Shown here: positions 17,736-25,994 of the stretch, one piece after another
Numbering within the stretch: position 1 is the first letter of the stretch
How the letters are laid out: each line of letters opens with the position of its first letter
Assembly: GCA_964546565.1 (NCBI GenBank)
Contig: CAZJKC010000006.1
Location: 1-43,267, forward strand
Source: CAG-826 sp964546565
GTDB lineage: Bacteria > Bacillota_I > Bacilli_A > RFN20 > CAG-826
Length of the DNA: 43,267 bases
Direction: 5' to 3'
Program-made: the position numbers and the translations under genes
Notes under the pieces: model-generated
Seen by the model: only the letters and a program-made list of their open reading frames with translations
Told to the model about the DNA's origin: nothing
Database searches by the model: none

Positions 17736-20222
17736 ATGAAAAAAAGAAATTTTGGTTTTTTCTTAGCAACATCATTACTTTTATGTGCTTGTAATACGGG
17801 TAATAATAATTCAAATAATACCCAAACAAGCCAAAATGGTAATGATAATACTAGCGAAATTATAAGCAATAATGTTAGTAGTGATGATATTGATACACCT
17901 AGTATTCCATCAGATACATTATTCAGTCAATTTGATGACGTTAATGCTTTTGATAATAAAATACGTATCAATGGCAGTGAAGCACCGGATCCATTTATTT
18001 ATCGGTTTAATGGTGTTTATTATTTAACATGCACAACTAATGGAAAAGGAATAAAAGGATTTAAATCAACGGATTTATTAGATTGGGAGCCAGTTGATAA
18101 TGGTGTGAATCGTGAAGGATATTTATATGAATATACTTATGATGGGTCATCTGCTCCTAAGAGTCAAACCCCATTTGCTCCGGAAGTAATTTATCGTGAT
18201 GGTAAGTTCTATCTTGTGGCTTCACCTGGAGGCAATGGACATTATATTTTAGAAAGTGATTCACCAGAAGGTCCATTTACCGCTATTACGGAAAACATTG
18301 AACATGGCATCGATGGTAGCTTCTTTATTGATAAAGATGAAAGTGTCTATTTATATACATCGGGATTAAGCGTATATAAAATGGAAGATGATATGACGAC
18401 ATTTGTGGAAAATGGTGGTATGTCTCTTTCTAATTGTAAAATTGGGGCTTGGAATGAAGGCCCATATATGATTCAAAGAAATGGTCAGTATTATTTTACA
18501 TATTGTGGCTCTCACTATTTATCAAAAGATTATCGTGTCGATTATGCTTATGCTAAAGATAGCGCTGATATTGGAAAAAATAGTAGTTATGAAAGACAAG
18601 GAACGCTTGTTGTTTCAACAGATGATGACTTTAATGGATTAGGCCATTCATGTACAATTTTAGGACCTGATATGGATAGTTATTACATCGTTTATCATAA
18701 CTTAGAAGGGTATAATCGTTATTTAAATTATTCACGTTTGTCATTTAATGGCTCAAAAATGGTTGCTAACGATATTAAAGCTGAAGATTCATTAGGATTA
18801 GATCCTTGCGAATTCTCCGCATATGATACTTCGGAATTAGCTAATGAAGGTAATTACTATTTTAGTCCTGATAAAACTGATGATACCTTTACGGTTGAAT
18901 TCAACACTATCGGTGAAGGAGAAATGATTTTCTCATATATCGATGATAATGATTATAGTATTTTAGAATTCAAAAATAACGCTATTACAATTTATGATTG
19001 TGTAAATGGTGTTAAGACTGAAAAACATAAAACGCAATTAATTAAAACATATAGTACTGATGTTATTCATACTTTCCGTTTACAACATAATAATGGCAAA
19101 GTTAATTTATACTTTGACACTATGGAAAAAGAAAGTGGCTTAGATTTAACATTCAAAGGTGGTAAAATCGGATACGCTAAAAATAATACATTTAGTGAAA
19201 TTGGTTATACAGCATGTTCGAATGTTGCCTTAGGATCGAGCGATAAAAAAGCCTTTAATGGCAACACTATTTTAGCTAATGCTTATGATGATGAACGTTC
19301 ATATTTGACTAATGGTTCAGGCTTAAGCTTGGTTGAAAAAGGTGGAGATTATGTCCAAGTTGATTCATATAATATGCTTTTAAAGAATCAAGGAGATCGC
19401 GCTACATATCGTATTTATAATGATGAAAATGATTATCAATTAAATATTCGAGTTCCGAAAGATAGTATCGGTAAAAGAATAGGCGTTCGTTTAAATAATG
19501 GTGACATTAAGGAATTCACTATTACCAGCGAAACTCCCAAAAATAAAAATGGTGACGTTTTAGTAAACTTAGGTATAATCAGTATTACTGAAGGTCAAAA
19601 TTATCTTTCTATTTATTGCATTGATGAAGTTGAATTCAGTGAGCTTTATTTAGAAGAAATAAGTTATGATGATGATATAGCGGAAGTATTTGATTCGTCA
19701 TTTGATGCAAGTAATTATTATGTTAGAAATGATCTAAATTTATCGAGCAAAGGAATTCATACTGATAATCAAGCTAGTTGTGGTTTAGTATCACGTGCGT
19801 CATTCTATAATGTTGACTTAAATGTTGAATTTTCTATCGAAGAACCACCATCAGGAAGTATTCAAATCTTATTTAATGCTCGTAATTATTCACAACATTA
19901 TTCTGGTGATTCTGATGGCGGACTCAATTGTAATAAAACATATCAAGGATATTATGTTGAGTTTAACGGCTCAAAGTTAATGCTTAAGTATATGGATTAC
20001 AATTTTGGCTCAACGATTAAATCGGTTAATGTTGATTACAATTATCATGATAACGTAGCAATCAATATTAATGTTCAAGGTAATAAGTGCTTAGTTACAT
20101 TTAATGATGAAGAAGTAATTAATGTTTCTTTCAATATTGGTAATTTAAGTGGCGCCGTTGGCTTCCTTACTAGTAATTGTGATGCATATATTACTTCATT
20201 ATCGGCAACATCAAATATCTAA
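17736..20222 (+). CDS. GH43-type lipoprotein with C-terminal concanavalin-like modules
   Basis: The 828-residue lipoprotein has its lipobox at LCAC (Cys19) and an Asn/Thr/Ser-rich tether to ~60. The GH43 domain carries Asp85 (APDPF), Asp193 (IDGSF) and Glu241 (NEGPY). The C-terminal half holds at least two beta-sandwich modules (FTVEFNTIGEGEMIFSYIDD; VDLNVEFSIEEPPSGSIQIL; INVQGNKCLVTFNDEEVINV) of LamG/concanavalin type. The order of motifs matches the cytoplasmic enzyme at 12572 along most of its length, so the two look like an exported and a retained copy of one enzyme. It is the last gene of the operon. An SD AAGGAGG precedes the ATG. Confidence 0.87.
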   Translation: MKKRNFGFFLATSLLLCACNTGNNNSNNTQTSQNGNDNTSEIISNNVSSDDIDTPSIPSDTLFSQFDDVNAFDNKIRINGSEAPDPFIYRFNGVYYLTCTTNGKGIKGFKSTDLLDWEPVDNGVNREGYLYEYTYDGSSAPKSQTPFAPEVIYRDGKFYLVASPGGNGHYILESDSPEGPFTAITENIEHGIDGSFFIDKDESVYLYTSGLSVYKMEDDMTTFVENGGMSLSNCKIGAWNEGPYMIQRNGQYYFTYCGSHYLSKDYRVDYAYAKDSADIGKNSSYERQGTLVVSTDDDFNGLGHSCTILGPDMDSYYIVYHNLEGYNRYLNYSRLSFNGSKMVANDIKAEDSLGLDPCEFSAYDTSELANEGNYYFSPDKTDDTFTVEFNTIGEGEMIFSYIDDNDYSILEFKNNAITIYDCVNGVKTEKHKTQLIKTYSTDVIHTFRLQHNNGKVNLYFDTMEKESGLDLTFKGGKIGYAKNNTFSEIGYTACSNVALGSSDKKAFNGNTILANAYDDERSYLTNGSGLSLVEKGGDYVQVDSYNMLLKNQGDRATYRIYNDENDYQLNIRVPKDSIGKRIGVRLNNGDIKEFTITSETPKNKNGDVLVNLGIISITEGQNYLSIYCIDEVEFSELYLEEISYDDDIAEVFDSSFDASNYYVRNDLNLSSKGIHTDNQASCGLVSRASFYNVDLNVEFSIEEPPSGSIQILFNARNYSQHYSGDSDGGLNCNKTYQGYYVEFNGSKLMLKYMDYNFGSTIKSVNVDYNYHDNVAININVQGNKCLVTFNDEEVINVSFNIGNLSGAVGFLTSNCDAYITSLSATSNI

Positions 20223-20290
20223 TAATAATTATGGCTCTTTAACTTCTATGGTAGTTTAGAGTGGTCATAAATTATAAAACCTCAAAATCT

Positions 20291-20326
20291 AGGGTGGTGT
20301 ATTCTTGTAGTACATCATCCTTTTTG
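20291..20326 (+). terminator. Terminator ending the glycan operon
   Basis: AGGGTGGTGTA (20291-20301) pairs with TACATCATCCT (20311-20321) using G-U pairs, then a T-run. A weaker imperfect hairpin lies just upstream (around 20228-20275). The sequence resembles the terminator at 22355. Confidence 0.7.
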
Positions 20327-20340
20327 TTTTCATAAAATAA

Positions 20341-20397
20341 ACATAGCACTACATAGTAATTGCTCTTAAATTTACATAGCACTACAATTGCACTACA
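20341..20397 (+). repeat. ACATAGCACTACA direct repeats upstream of the poly-G promoter
   Basis: ACATAGCACTACA occurs at 20341-20353 and again at 20374-20386, exactly 33 nt apart (about three helical turns). A partial third copy, GCACTACA, is at 20390-20397. All lie directly upstream of the TTGACA box at 20405, where an activator or repressor would bind. No known motif was recognised. Confidence 0.6.
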
Positions 20398-20404
20398 TTT
20401 ACTA

Positions 20405-20438
20405 TTGACAAAAAGGTGGGGGGGGGGGGGGGTATATT
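20405..20438 (+). promoter_or_regulatory. Promoter with a 15-G homopolymer in the -35/-10 spacer
   Basis: TTGACA (20405-20410) and TATATT (20433-20438) flank a 22-nt spacer that contains 15 consecutive G (20418-20432). With ~10 G the spacer would be the optimal 17 nt. Slippage of the tract would therefore tune or switch transcription of the LRR lipoprotein at 20485. The present length predicts a weak or OFF state. The geometry is seen directly; switching is inferred from known phase-variable promoters in other bacteria. Confidence 0.75.
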
Positions 20439-20484
20439 GTAAATGTAAATATATTTTTTTAAGAATAGATGCAAGGAGGAGCAT

Positions 20485-22305
20485 ATGAAAAAATTATTAC
20501 TATTTATAATTGCCTTATTTACGGTTATTATTTTGCCAGGTTGTTCTAGTGGAAATTCCGATTCACCGGTATTTTCCGGTTATTTCATTGAAGAAGAAAG
20601 GGTTGATTTAGATTTTGATTTTAATAAAAAAGATAGTAAAGTCAATATTAAATCAAGAAAAAAAGATGATTATTTTGAAATAGGAACAAGTATCATCACT
20701 GATGAAATGTTTGTTAATGAAGGTGAATATGTATTTGTCACATTGCAGTTCATAAATGAAGCACGTGATACTTTTGTGGACTTATTATTAAATGATTCCG
20801 TATATGGTAAAGATAAAGTTTATGATAATTTTAGTAAACTTAACAAAGTTCATTCAGTCGAAACATATCGATTAAATGATAAATGGGTTTCAGACATTAC
20901 AATTGTCTTACCGGGAACAAAAGAAAAAGGTGTAAGAACAATTGAAATTAAGGAAGTTAATTTTTTAAAGCAAACAATTAATAAACAAATCGCAGCTGAT
21001 TTAAAATCCCAATCATTTAGTACCATTTTAAATATTCATACTGCTGATAATTATGTACCAACATCGAAATACTTATTTGATTATAAGGAAGTAACATATG
21101 ATGATATTACAGGTTATGAAATAACAAAATTTAATTATTATACAGAATATGATTATCCATCAATAGTGTATTTTCCAAGTTATATTAATGGTATTCCCGT
21201 TATATCGATTGGATATAATATTATTGGTGATGAAGAAGTAGAGTGTAAAGTATGTGTTGTTCCAGAAACAGTTAAGTTCTATCATACTATGCTTTTAAAT
21301 GATGTTGTTGGAACAGTAACTGATGAATTGTATATTTTGACTCATTCCTTAAGTGATATAGGTGAATTTCACTATTCTTGGTTTGTGAATGGTAATCCTA
21401 TTTACTATATGTGGGATGATTTTGAACATGAATTTAGAGACGAAGGTTATATTAGAGACCAAGGCGATAAAAAAATCGGTTATAATACATATTCGAATGG
21501 ATCTACTAAACGTGTTTCATTAAACGATGGAAGAGAATATACTTATGAAGATTTTATGAAATTTGAATTAACCGATGATGGTCAAGGATACACATTAGTA
21601 AGATGTGGTGTTGAAAATGTAGAAGAAATAATTATACCTAGTGAATATAAAGGATTACCAGTATTACATATTGGTGATCATGCATTTGTAGATTGTTATG
21701 GGTTGAGGAGCATTACACTTCCAGACAATTTAATATCAATAGGAGATTATGCATTTGCAAATTGTGGTCAACTAAGCAGCATAACCCTTTCAAATAGTTT
21801 AACAACTATAGGCGATTATGCGTTTAGTGGATGTCACGAATTGCGAAGCATAGATATTCCCAATAGTGTAACATCAATAGGAGATTATGCATTTGCAAAT
21901 TGTGGTCAACTAAGCAGCATAACCCTTTCAAATAGTTTAACAACTATAGGCGATTATGCGTTTAGTGGATGTCACGAATTGCGAAGCATAGATATTCCCA
22001 ATAGTGTAACATCAATAGGAGATTATGCGTTTAGTGGATGTCACGAATTGCGAAGCATAGTTATTCCCAATAGTGTAACATCAATGGGTAAGTGTGTGTT
22101 TTATGAATGTTATTTTTATGATGTTGGTATTTATTGTGAAGCTGATAGTGAACCTGAAGGATGGGATGAAAACTGGAATTTCAAGTTAATCTCAACAACA
22201 TGGGAAGAAGAAGGAGAACATGAAGTATATGAATATGTTGAACATGTATATTGGGCAAATGAATGGGAATATATAAATGGTGAACCAACTCCTAAAAACA
22301 ATTAG
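20485..22305 (+). CDS. BspA-like leucine-rich-repeat surface lipoprotein
   Basis: The 606-residue lipoprotein has lipobox LPGC (Cys20). Residues ~21-390 are not recognisable to me; they are mixed beta and charged, with no catalytic motif. Residues ~393-540 are LRR_5/BspA-type 23-residue repeats of the form IGDYAF..C..L.SI.IPNSVTS. A Trp/Glu-rich tail (~545-606) follows. BspA-type proteins bind host matrix, other bacteria or glycans. The strong SD AAGGAGGAG precedes the ATG. It is monocistronic between two terminators, and is driven by the poly-G promoter. The exact DNA repeats mean the LRR number may vary between cells or strains. Confidence 0.85.
   Translation: MKKLLLFIIALFTVIILPGCSSGNSDSPVFSGYFIEEERVDLDFDFNKKDSKVNIKSRKKDDYFEIGTSIITDEMFVNEGEYVFVTLQFINEARDTFVDLLLNDSVYGKDKVYDNFSKLNKVHSVETYRLNDKWVSDITIVLPGTKEKGVRTIEIKEVNFLKQTINKQIAADLKSQSFSTILNIHTADNYVPTSKYLFDYKEVTYDDITGYEITKFNYYTEYDYPSIVYFPSYINGIPVISIGYNIIGDEEVECKVCVVPETVKFYHTMLLNDVVGTVTDELYILTHSLSDIGEFHYSWFVNGNPIYYMWDDFEHEFRDEGYIRDQGDKKIGYNTYSNGSTKRVSLNDGREYTYEDFMKFELTDDGQGYTLVRCGVENVEEIIIPSEYKGLPVLHIGDHAFVDCYGLRSITLPDNLISIGDYAFANCGQLSSITLSNSLTTIGDYAFSGCHELRSIDIPNSVTSIGDYAFANCGQLSSITLSNSLTTIGDYAFSGCHELRSIDIPNSVTSIGDYAFSGCHELRSIVIPNSVTSMGKCVFYECYFYDVGIYCEADSEPEGWDENWNFKLISTTWEEEGEHEVYEYVEHVYWANEWEYINGEPTPKNN
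21735..22079 (+). repeat. Exact 138-bp tandem repeats (2.5 copies) in the LRR region
   Basis: Copy 1 (21735-21872) and copy 2 (21873-22010) look identical over all 138 bases. A 69-bp half copy (22011-22079) follows, nearly identical to the second half of the unit. Each 138-bp unit encodes two 23-residue LRRs, so changes in copy number keep frame. Identity at silent sites points to recent duplication or ongoing recombination. Confidence 0.92.
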
Positions 22306-22354
22306 AAATAAAAAAGTATTAAATATATTTATAAATATTTAAATATTAAATTGA

Positions 22355-22390
22355 TGGTGGTGTATTCGAAATGTGCATCACCTTTTTTTT
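22355..22390 (+). terminator. Terminator of the LRR lipoprotein gene
   Basis: GGTGGTGTATT (from 22356) pairs with ATGTGCATCACC (to 22382) using G-U pairs and a tight loop, followed by eight Ts. It shares GGTGGTGTATTC and CATCA with the terminator at 20291. Confidence 0.75.
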
Positions 22391-22476
22391 AATGTGCATT
22401 TTACTAATATCATTGAGCATTGATAAAGCGCCACTTTTTCTTTAAAAATAATGAAGAAAAGATAATAATTATTTTT

Positions 22477-22503
22477 TTGATAGTGTTTTGATAATGTTAT
22501 AAT
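22477..22503 (+). promoter_or_regulatory. Promoter of the MORN-SGNH / GH36 unit
   Basis: TTGATA (22477-22482) and TATAAT (22498-22503) are separated by 15 nt, a little short. The start codon is at 22545, behind GGAGTGA. No cre-like element is visible here. Confidence 0.5.
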
Positions 22504-22544
22504 ATTTTTGAAATAACATTACCAATTAATAATGGAGTGATAAC

Positions 22545-23618
22545 ATGAATCAAAAGAAAAATAAAAAGAATAAACATCGTTATGTTAAAGAAACTTTTTA
22601 TAATTGTGCAACTGGAGTATGGTTATTTGTTCCTGATAATATCAAAAAATATCGGAATAATAAGCCATGTAAAGGGTTTGGAATAATCCGATATGATGAA
22701 GGATCAGTGTATACAGGTGATATTTATTATGATGGTATTAATTATAATAAACTAGGGTTTGGTAGACAAGATTTTGCTGCTTCGGGTTTAGGTAATATTA
22801 CTATAGAAAACGAGAGAATTCTTTGTTATGTTGGTCAATTTGACTATCGTAAAACGGATTGGATTTATGGAAATGGTGTTTTATATTTAGTGAACAATCA
22901 AGGAGTGCCAACGCGTTTTATTAAAGGCTTTTATGATGGACTTGGTAAAATTGGAGAATACCAAGGAACATTTGAAGAGAGCAATTTAATATCTGGCTAT
23001 AGTTTGAATATGGAAAGTGATTATTGTCCTCGCGATGATTTATTTAATGATGAATTAAAAGCTTATCATAAAGGAAATAAATTAAAAGCTCTTTTTATTG
23101 GTGATTCTTATTTTGAATTTTGGCATTATCGTGATTTTACCAATATCTTATTTTATGAAACATATGATCAAAATGAATATTTAAACTTAGGTCTAGGTGG
23201 TACAAAGTTCAGTGATTGGTTAGTGTATGGTCCGAAAATTAATCTTTCAAAAGATCCCGAAAACATTGTTATTCATTTAGGAGTTAATGATACTCATTCA
23301 TGGATCTCTTGTGCTGAAATATTGCGTAATTATCGACAATTAATAGGACTTTTAAAAGTGCAATTCCCAACATCTAAAATAATATTATTAACAGCGACGG
23401 AATCACCAGCATTTGAACATAAATTAGATGTTGTTAGACGTTGGAACAAATTGATAAAAAAAGAAGCAAAAAAAGACCACGTTATCATTGTGGATTTAGC
23501 TTCAGAATTAAAAAAGATTCATGAAGAAAAAGAAACTAATTTCTTTGTGCAAGATGGTCTTCATTTAAATAGTGAAGGTTATAAAGTAATTATTAATTTA
23601 TTAAAGGAGGTTCTTTAA
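22545..23618 (+). CDS. Cytoplasmic SGNH/GDSL hydrolase with N-terminal MORN-like repeats
   Basis: The 357-residue protein has no signal peptide. Residues ~40-155 contain Gly/Tyr-rich hairpins (CKGFGIIRYDEGSVYTGDIY; LGFGRQDF; YGNGVLYL; GEYQGTF) resembling MORN repeats. Residues ~180-357 are an SGNH hydrolase: block I GDSY (Ser188), block II around GLGGTKFSDW with Gly219, block III GVND (246-249), and block V DGLHLN (Asp337, His340). SGNH enzymes of glycan loci are often acetyl-esterases on xylan or oligosaccharides, so deacetylation of imported sugars is a reasonable guess. It abuts the GH36 gene with no gap; the SD AAAGGAGG for GH36 lies in its 3' end. Confidence 0.8.
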   Translation: MNQKKNKKNKHRYVKETFYNCATGVWLFVPDNIKKYRNNKPCKGFGIIRYDEGSVYTGDIYYDGINYNKLGFGRQDFAASGLGNITIENERILCYVGQFDYRKTDWIYGNGVLYLVNNQGVPTRFIKGFYDGLGKIGEYQGTFEESNLISGYSLNMESDYCPRDDLFNDELKAYHKGNKLKALFIGDSYFEFWHYRDFTNILFYETYDQNEYLNLGLGGTKFSDWLVYGPKINLSKDPENIVIHLGVNDTHSWISCAEILRNYRQLIGLLKVQFPTSKIILLTATESPAFEHKLDVVRRWNKLIKKEAKKDHVIIVDLASELKKIHEEKETNFFVQDGLHLNSEGYKVIINLLKEVL

Positions 23619-25802
23619 ATGATTACATTTAATAAAAATACGAGAATATTTCATATTACTAATAATAGTATAAGTTACTACGTTTATCTGAATGCGGAGG
23701 GCTTTTTAGAAACATTATATTTTGGTCCTTATTTAAGTAAAATTAATGATTCTGCTCCTATTCGAAAAGCTAATGTCGATAACGGATCAACACAATATTT
23801 TGATATCAAAGAAAAAAAGGAAAAAACTTATCAAGATGTCTATAAAAGTAATTATGCACGTTTAGAATTATCAAGTCATGGTAAATATGATAAGCGTGGA
23901 GCGCCCATTGTTTTACGCTTTGAAGATGGTTTTCGTTATACACAATTTATTTATGTAAATCATCAAATATACGAAGGTATTAAACCCTTAAATGGTTTAC
24001 CACATGCTCTAGAAAAAGGGGCAACTACGATTGAATTCTTATTAAAAGAAGTTAATCATGATGTGTATATGAAATATTATTTATCAATTTATGATGATAA
24101 GGATATTCTTGTAAAGAACTTTGAAATAATTAATAAATCGCAAGTGATAGTTAAAATTGAAAAAGCTTTCTCAATGCAATTAGATTTTAATCACATGAAT
24201 TATCAATTGGTTCATTTTTCTGGTCGTTGGTCGAAAGAAAGAGATTATAAAATAAATGACGTTGTTGATGGTATTCAAGAAGTAACAAGTAATTATGGAC
24301 GAAGTTCACATATGGAGAATCCTTTTGTGTATTTAATGGAGAAAGGCGCTAATACGGATAATGGTGAAGTTATTGGCTTTAATCTTATTTATAGCGGTAA
24401 TTTTAAATTCCGAACATTTACTGATTATTATCATAATTTACATATTACATATGGTATTAATGACGAAGATTTCTTATGGCTCCTTAAGCCACAAGAATCA
24501 TTTATAACTCCGCAAGCCGTTATTTCTTACTCTTGTAATGGTGTCGATCAAATGTCGCATAACTTCCATGATTTTATTCGTGATAATTTAACAACTTATA
24601 AAGATAATAAAGAATATCGTAGTCTTCTTTTCAATGCTTGGGAAGGCTGTATGTTTGATTATGATACGGAGTCAATGCTTTCATATGTTGATGATGCTGT
24701 CAAAATTGGATCAGAATTATTTGTGCTAGATGATGGATGGTTTGGACGTCGCTATAGTGATTATGATGGCTTAGGTGATTGGTATGTCAATAAGAAAAAA
24801 TTAGATTTACAAAGAGTTATTGCTCGTGTCCATGAAAAAGGAATGAAATTTGGTATTTGGTTTGAACCAGAAATGGTTAATCCACTGAGCGATTATTATA
24901 AAAACAATCCTGATTGTGTATTAGGAGAACCAAATACTGATTTGACTATTGATCGTCGTCAATTTCACTTAGATTTTGCTTCTGAAAAAGTTGTGAATGA
25001 TATATATCAGCAAATGATAGCGATTCTTGATCAGTATCCTGTGGATTATATTAAATGGGACCATAATCGTTCCATTAACGAAACTTTTTCGAAAGTATTT
25101 CCTATCGAACAGCAAGGTGAAATATATCATCGTCTAGTTTTAGGATATTATTCTTTATTAGAAAGATTAACAAAAAGATATCCCAATATAATGTTTGAAG
25201 GATGTGCCTCCGGTGGCGGTCGATTTGATTTAGGAACATTATATTATTGCCCTCAAATATGGTGTAGCGATGAATCTGACCCCATTCAAAGAATATTTAT
25301 TCAATATAATACTTCTTTAGGATATCCTTTATCGACTATTGGTGCTCACGCTAACGCGAACCCTATTACACCTTATTTAACAAAAGCTAGTTTAGCTTTA
25401 TTTGGAACTTATGGTTATGAAATGAACCCTAATAAGTTAAACGATAAAGATATAGAAGAACTTTTAACAATTGCGGATATTTATAAAAAATATCATCAAA
25501 GAGTTATTCAATTGGGTGATTTATATCATATTTTATCGCCTAATGAGACCAATTTCATATGCTTAGAATCGGTTAGTAAAGATCAAAATGATGCTTTAGT
25601 TCTAGTGATGAATTTACTTAAAGAAGGCGATTCATATCGTTTTATTAAACTCAGAGGGTTAGACCCAGAAGCATATTATTATAACTCGTTTGATCATCAA
25701 ACATATAAAGGGGAATACTATATGAAAATTGGTATTAATTTCTCGCGCGAGTGGTTTGATGAATTTAGAGCTATTCTTATTGAAATAAATAAAGTTCAAT
25801 AA
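23619..25802 (+). CDS. GH36 alpha-galactosidase, cytoplasmic
   Basis: This 727-residue protein matches full-length bacterial GH36 (RafA/MelA/AgaA type, ~730). It has an N-terminal beta-supersandwich (~1-320), then a TIM barrel with the family motifs VLDDGWFGRR, GIWFEPEMVN, and the nucleophile Asp481 in KWDHNR. The acid/base lies in CSDESDP (Asp551/Asp554), and FEGCASGGGRFD is intact. No signal peptide is present, so it acts on imported substrates. It hydrolyses terminal alpha-1,6-galactose from raffinose-type sugars or galactosylated hemicellulose oligomers. It is co-transcribed with the SGNH gene. Confidence 0.94.
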   Translation: MITFNKNTRIFHITNNSISYYVYLNAEGFLETLYFGPYLSKINDSAPIRKANVDNGSTQYFDIKEKKEKTYQDVYKSNYARLELSSHGKYDKRGAPIVLRFEDGFRYTQFIYVNHQIYEGIKPLNGLPHALEKGATTIEFLLKEVNHDVYMKYYLSIYDDKDILVKNFEIINKSQVIVKIEKAFSMQLDFNHMNYQLVHFSGRWSKERDYKINDVVDGIQEVTSNYGRSSHMENPFVYLMEKGANTDNGEVIGFNLIYSGNFKFRTFTDYYHNLHITYGINDEDFLWLLKPQESFITPQAVISYSCNGVDQMSHNFHDFIRDNLTTYKDNKEYRSLLFNAWEGCMFDYDTESMLSYVDDAVKIGSELFVLDDGWFGRRYSDYDGLGDWYVNKKKLDLQRVIARVHEKGMKFGIWFEPEMVNPLSDYYKNNPDCVLGEPNTDLTIDRRQFHLDFASEKVVNDIYQQMIAILDQYPVDYIKWDHNRSINETFSKVFPIEQQGEIYHRLVLGYYSLLERLTKRYPNIMFEGCASGGGRFDLGTLYYCPQIWCSDESDPIQRIFIQYNTSLGYPLSTIGAHANANPITPYLTKASLALFGTYGYEMNPNKLNDKDIEELLTIADIYKKYHQRVIQLGDLYHILSPNETNFICLESVSKDQNDALVLVMNLLKEGDSYRFIKLRGLDPEAYYYNSFDHQTYKGEYYMKIGINFSREWFDEFRAILIEINKVQ

Positions 25803-25878
25803 TAACATTATTTTTATTGTTATTTCACTAAAAAAAAGTAACAAAAAACATAAAAAAACAGCATTTTTATGCATAAAA

Positions 25879-25892
25879 AGTAACCGCTTTCA
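25879..25892 (-). promoter_or_regulatory. Cre-like operator upstream of the esterase lipoprotein
   Basis: Read on the minus strand this is TGAAAGCGGTTACT, a good fit to the cre pattern. It lies about 100 nt before the start at 25995, upstream of the likely promoter (TTGCTT 25926-25931 and TTTAAT 25949-25954, spacer 17). Control by the CcpA-like protein is inferred. Confidence 0.55.
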
Positions 25893-25951
25893 AAAAATAA
25901 TAGATATTTTACTTTTTTACATAATTTGCTTTTTTTTTAAAAATTTCGTTT

Positions 25952-25972
25952 AATAAACTTATAAAGTTTATT
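25952..25972. repeat. Perfect 9-bp inverted repeat before the esterase lipoprotein
   Basis: AATAAACTT (25952-25960) and AAGTTTATT (25964-25972) are perfect inverted repeats around ATA, overlapping the likely -10 and start-point region and ending 9 nt before the SD AGGAG. It could be an operator or a small 5' hairpin near the ribosome-binding site. No T-run follows, so it is not a terminator. Confidence 0.6.
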
Positions 25973-25994
25973 GATTTAAAAGGAGCGAGTATAA

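Noticed and set aside
20272..20484. Minus-strand 71-codon frame across the poly-G promoter (PPPP from the G tract)
   Set aside because: It runs through a terminator and promoter, has no SD or homology I recognise, and its proline run is just the poly-G tract.
21735..22079. Regular repeats as a CRISPR array
   Set aside because: Units are contiguous without unique spacers and encode in-frame leucine-rich repeats.
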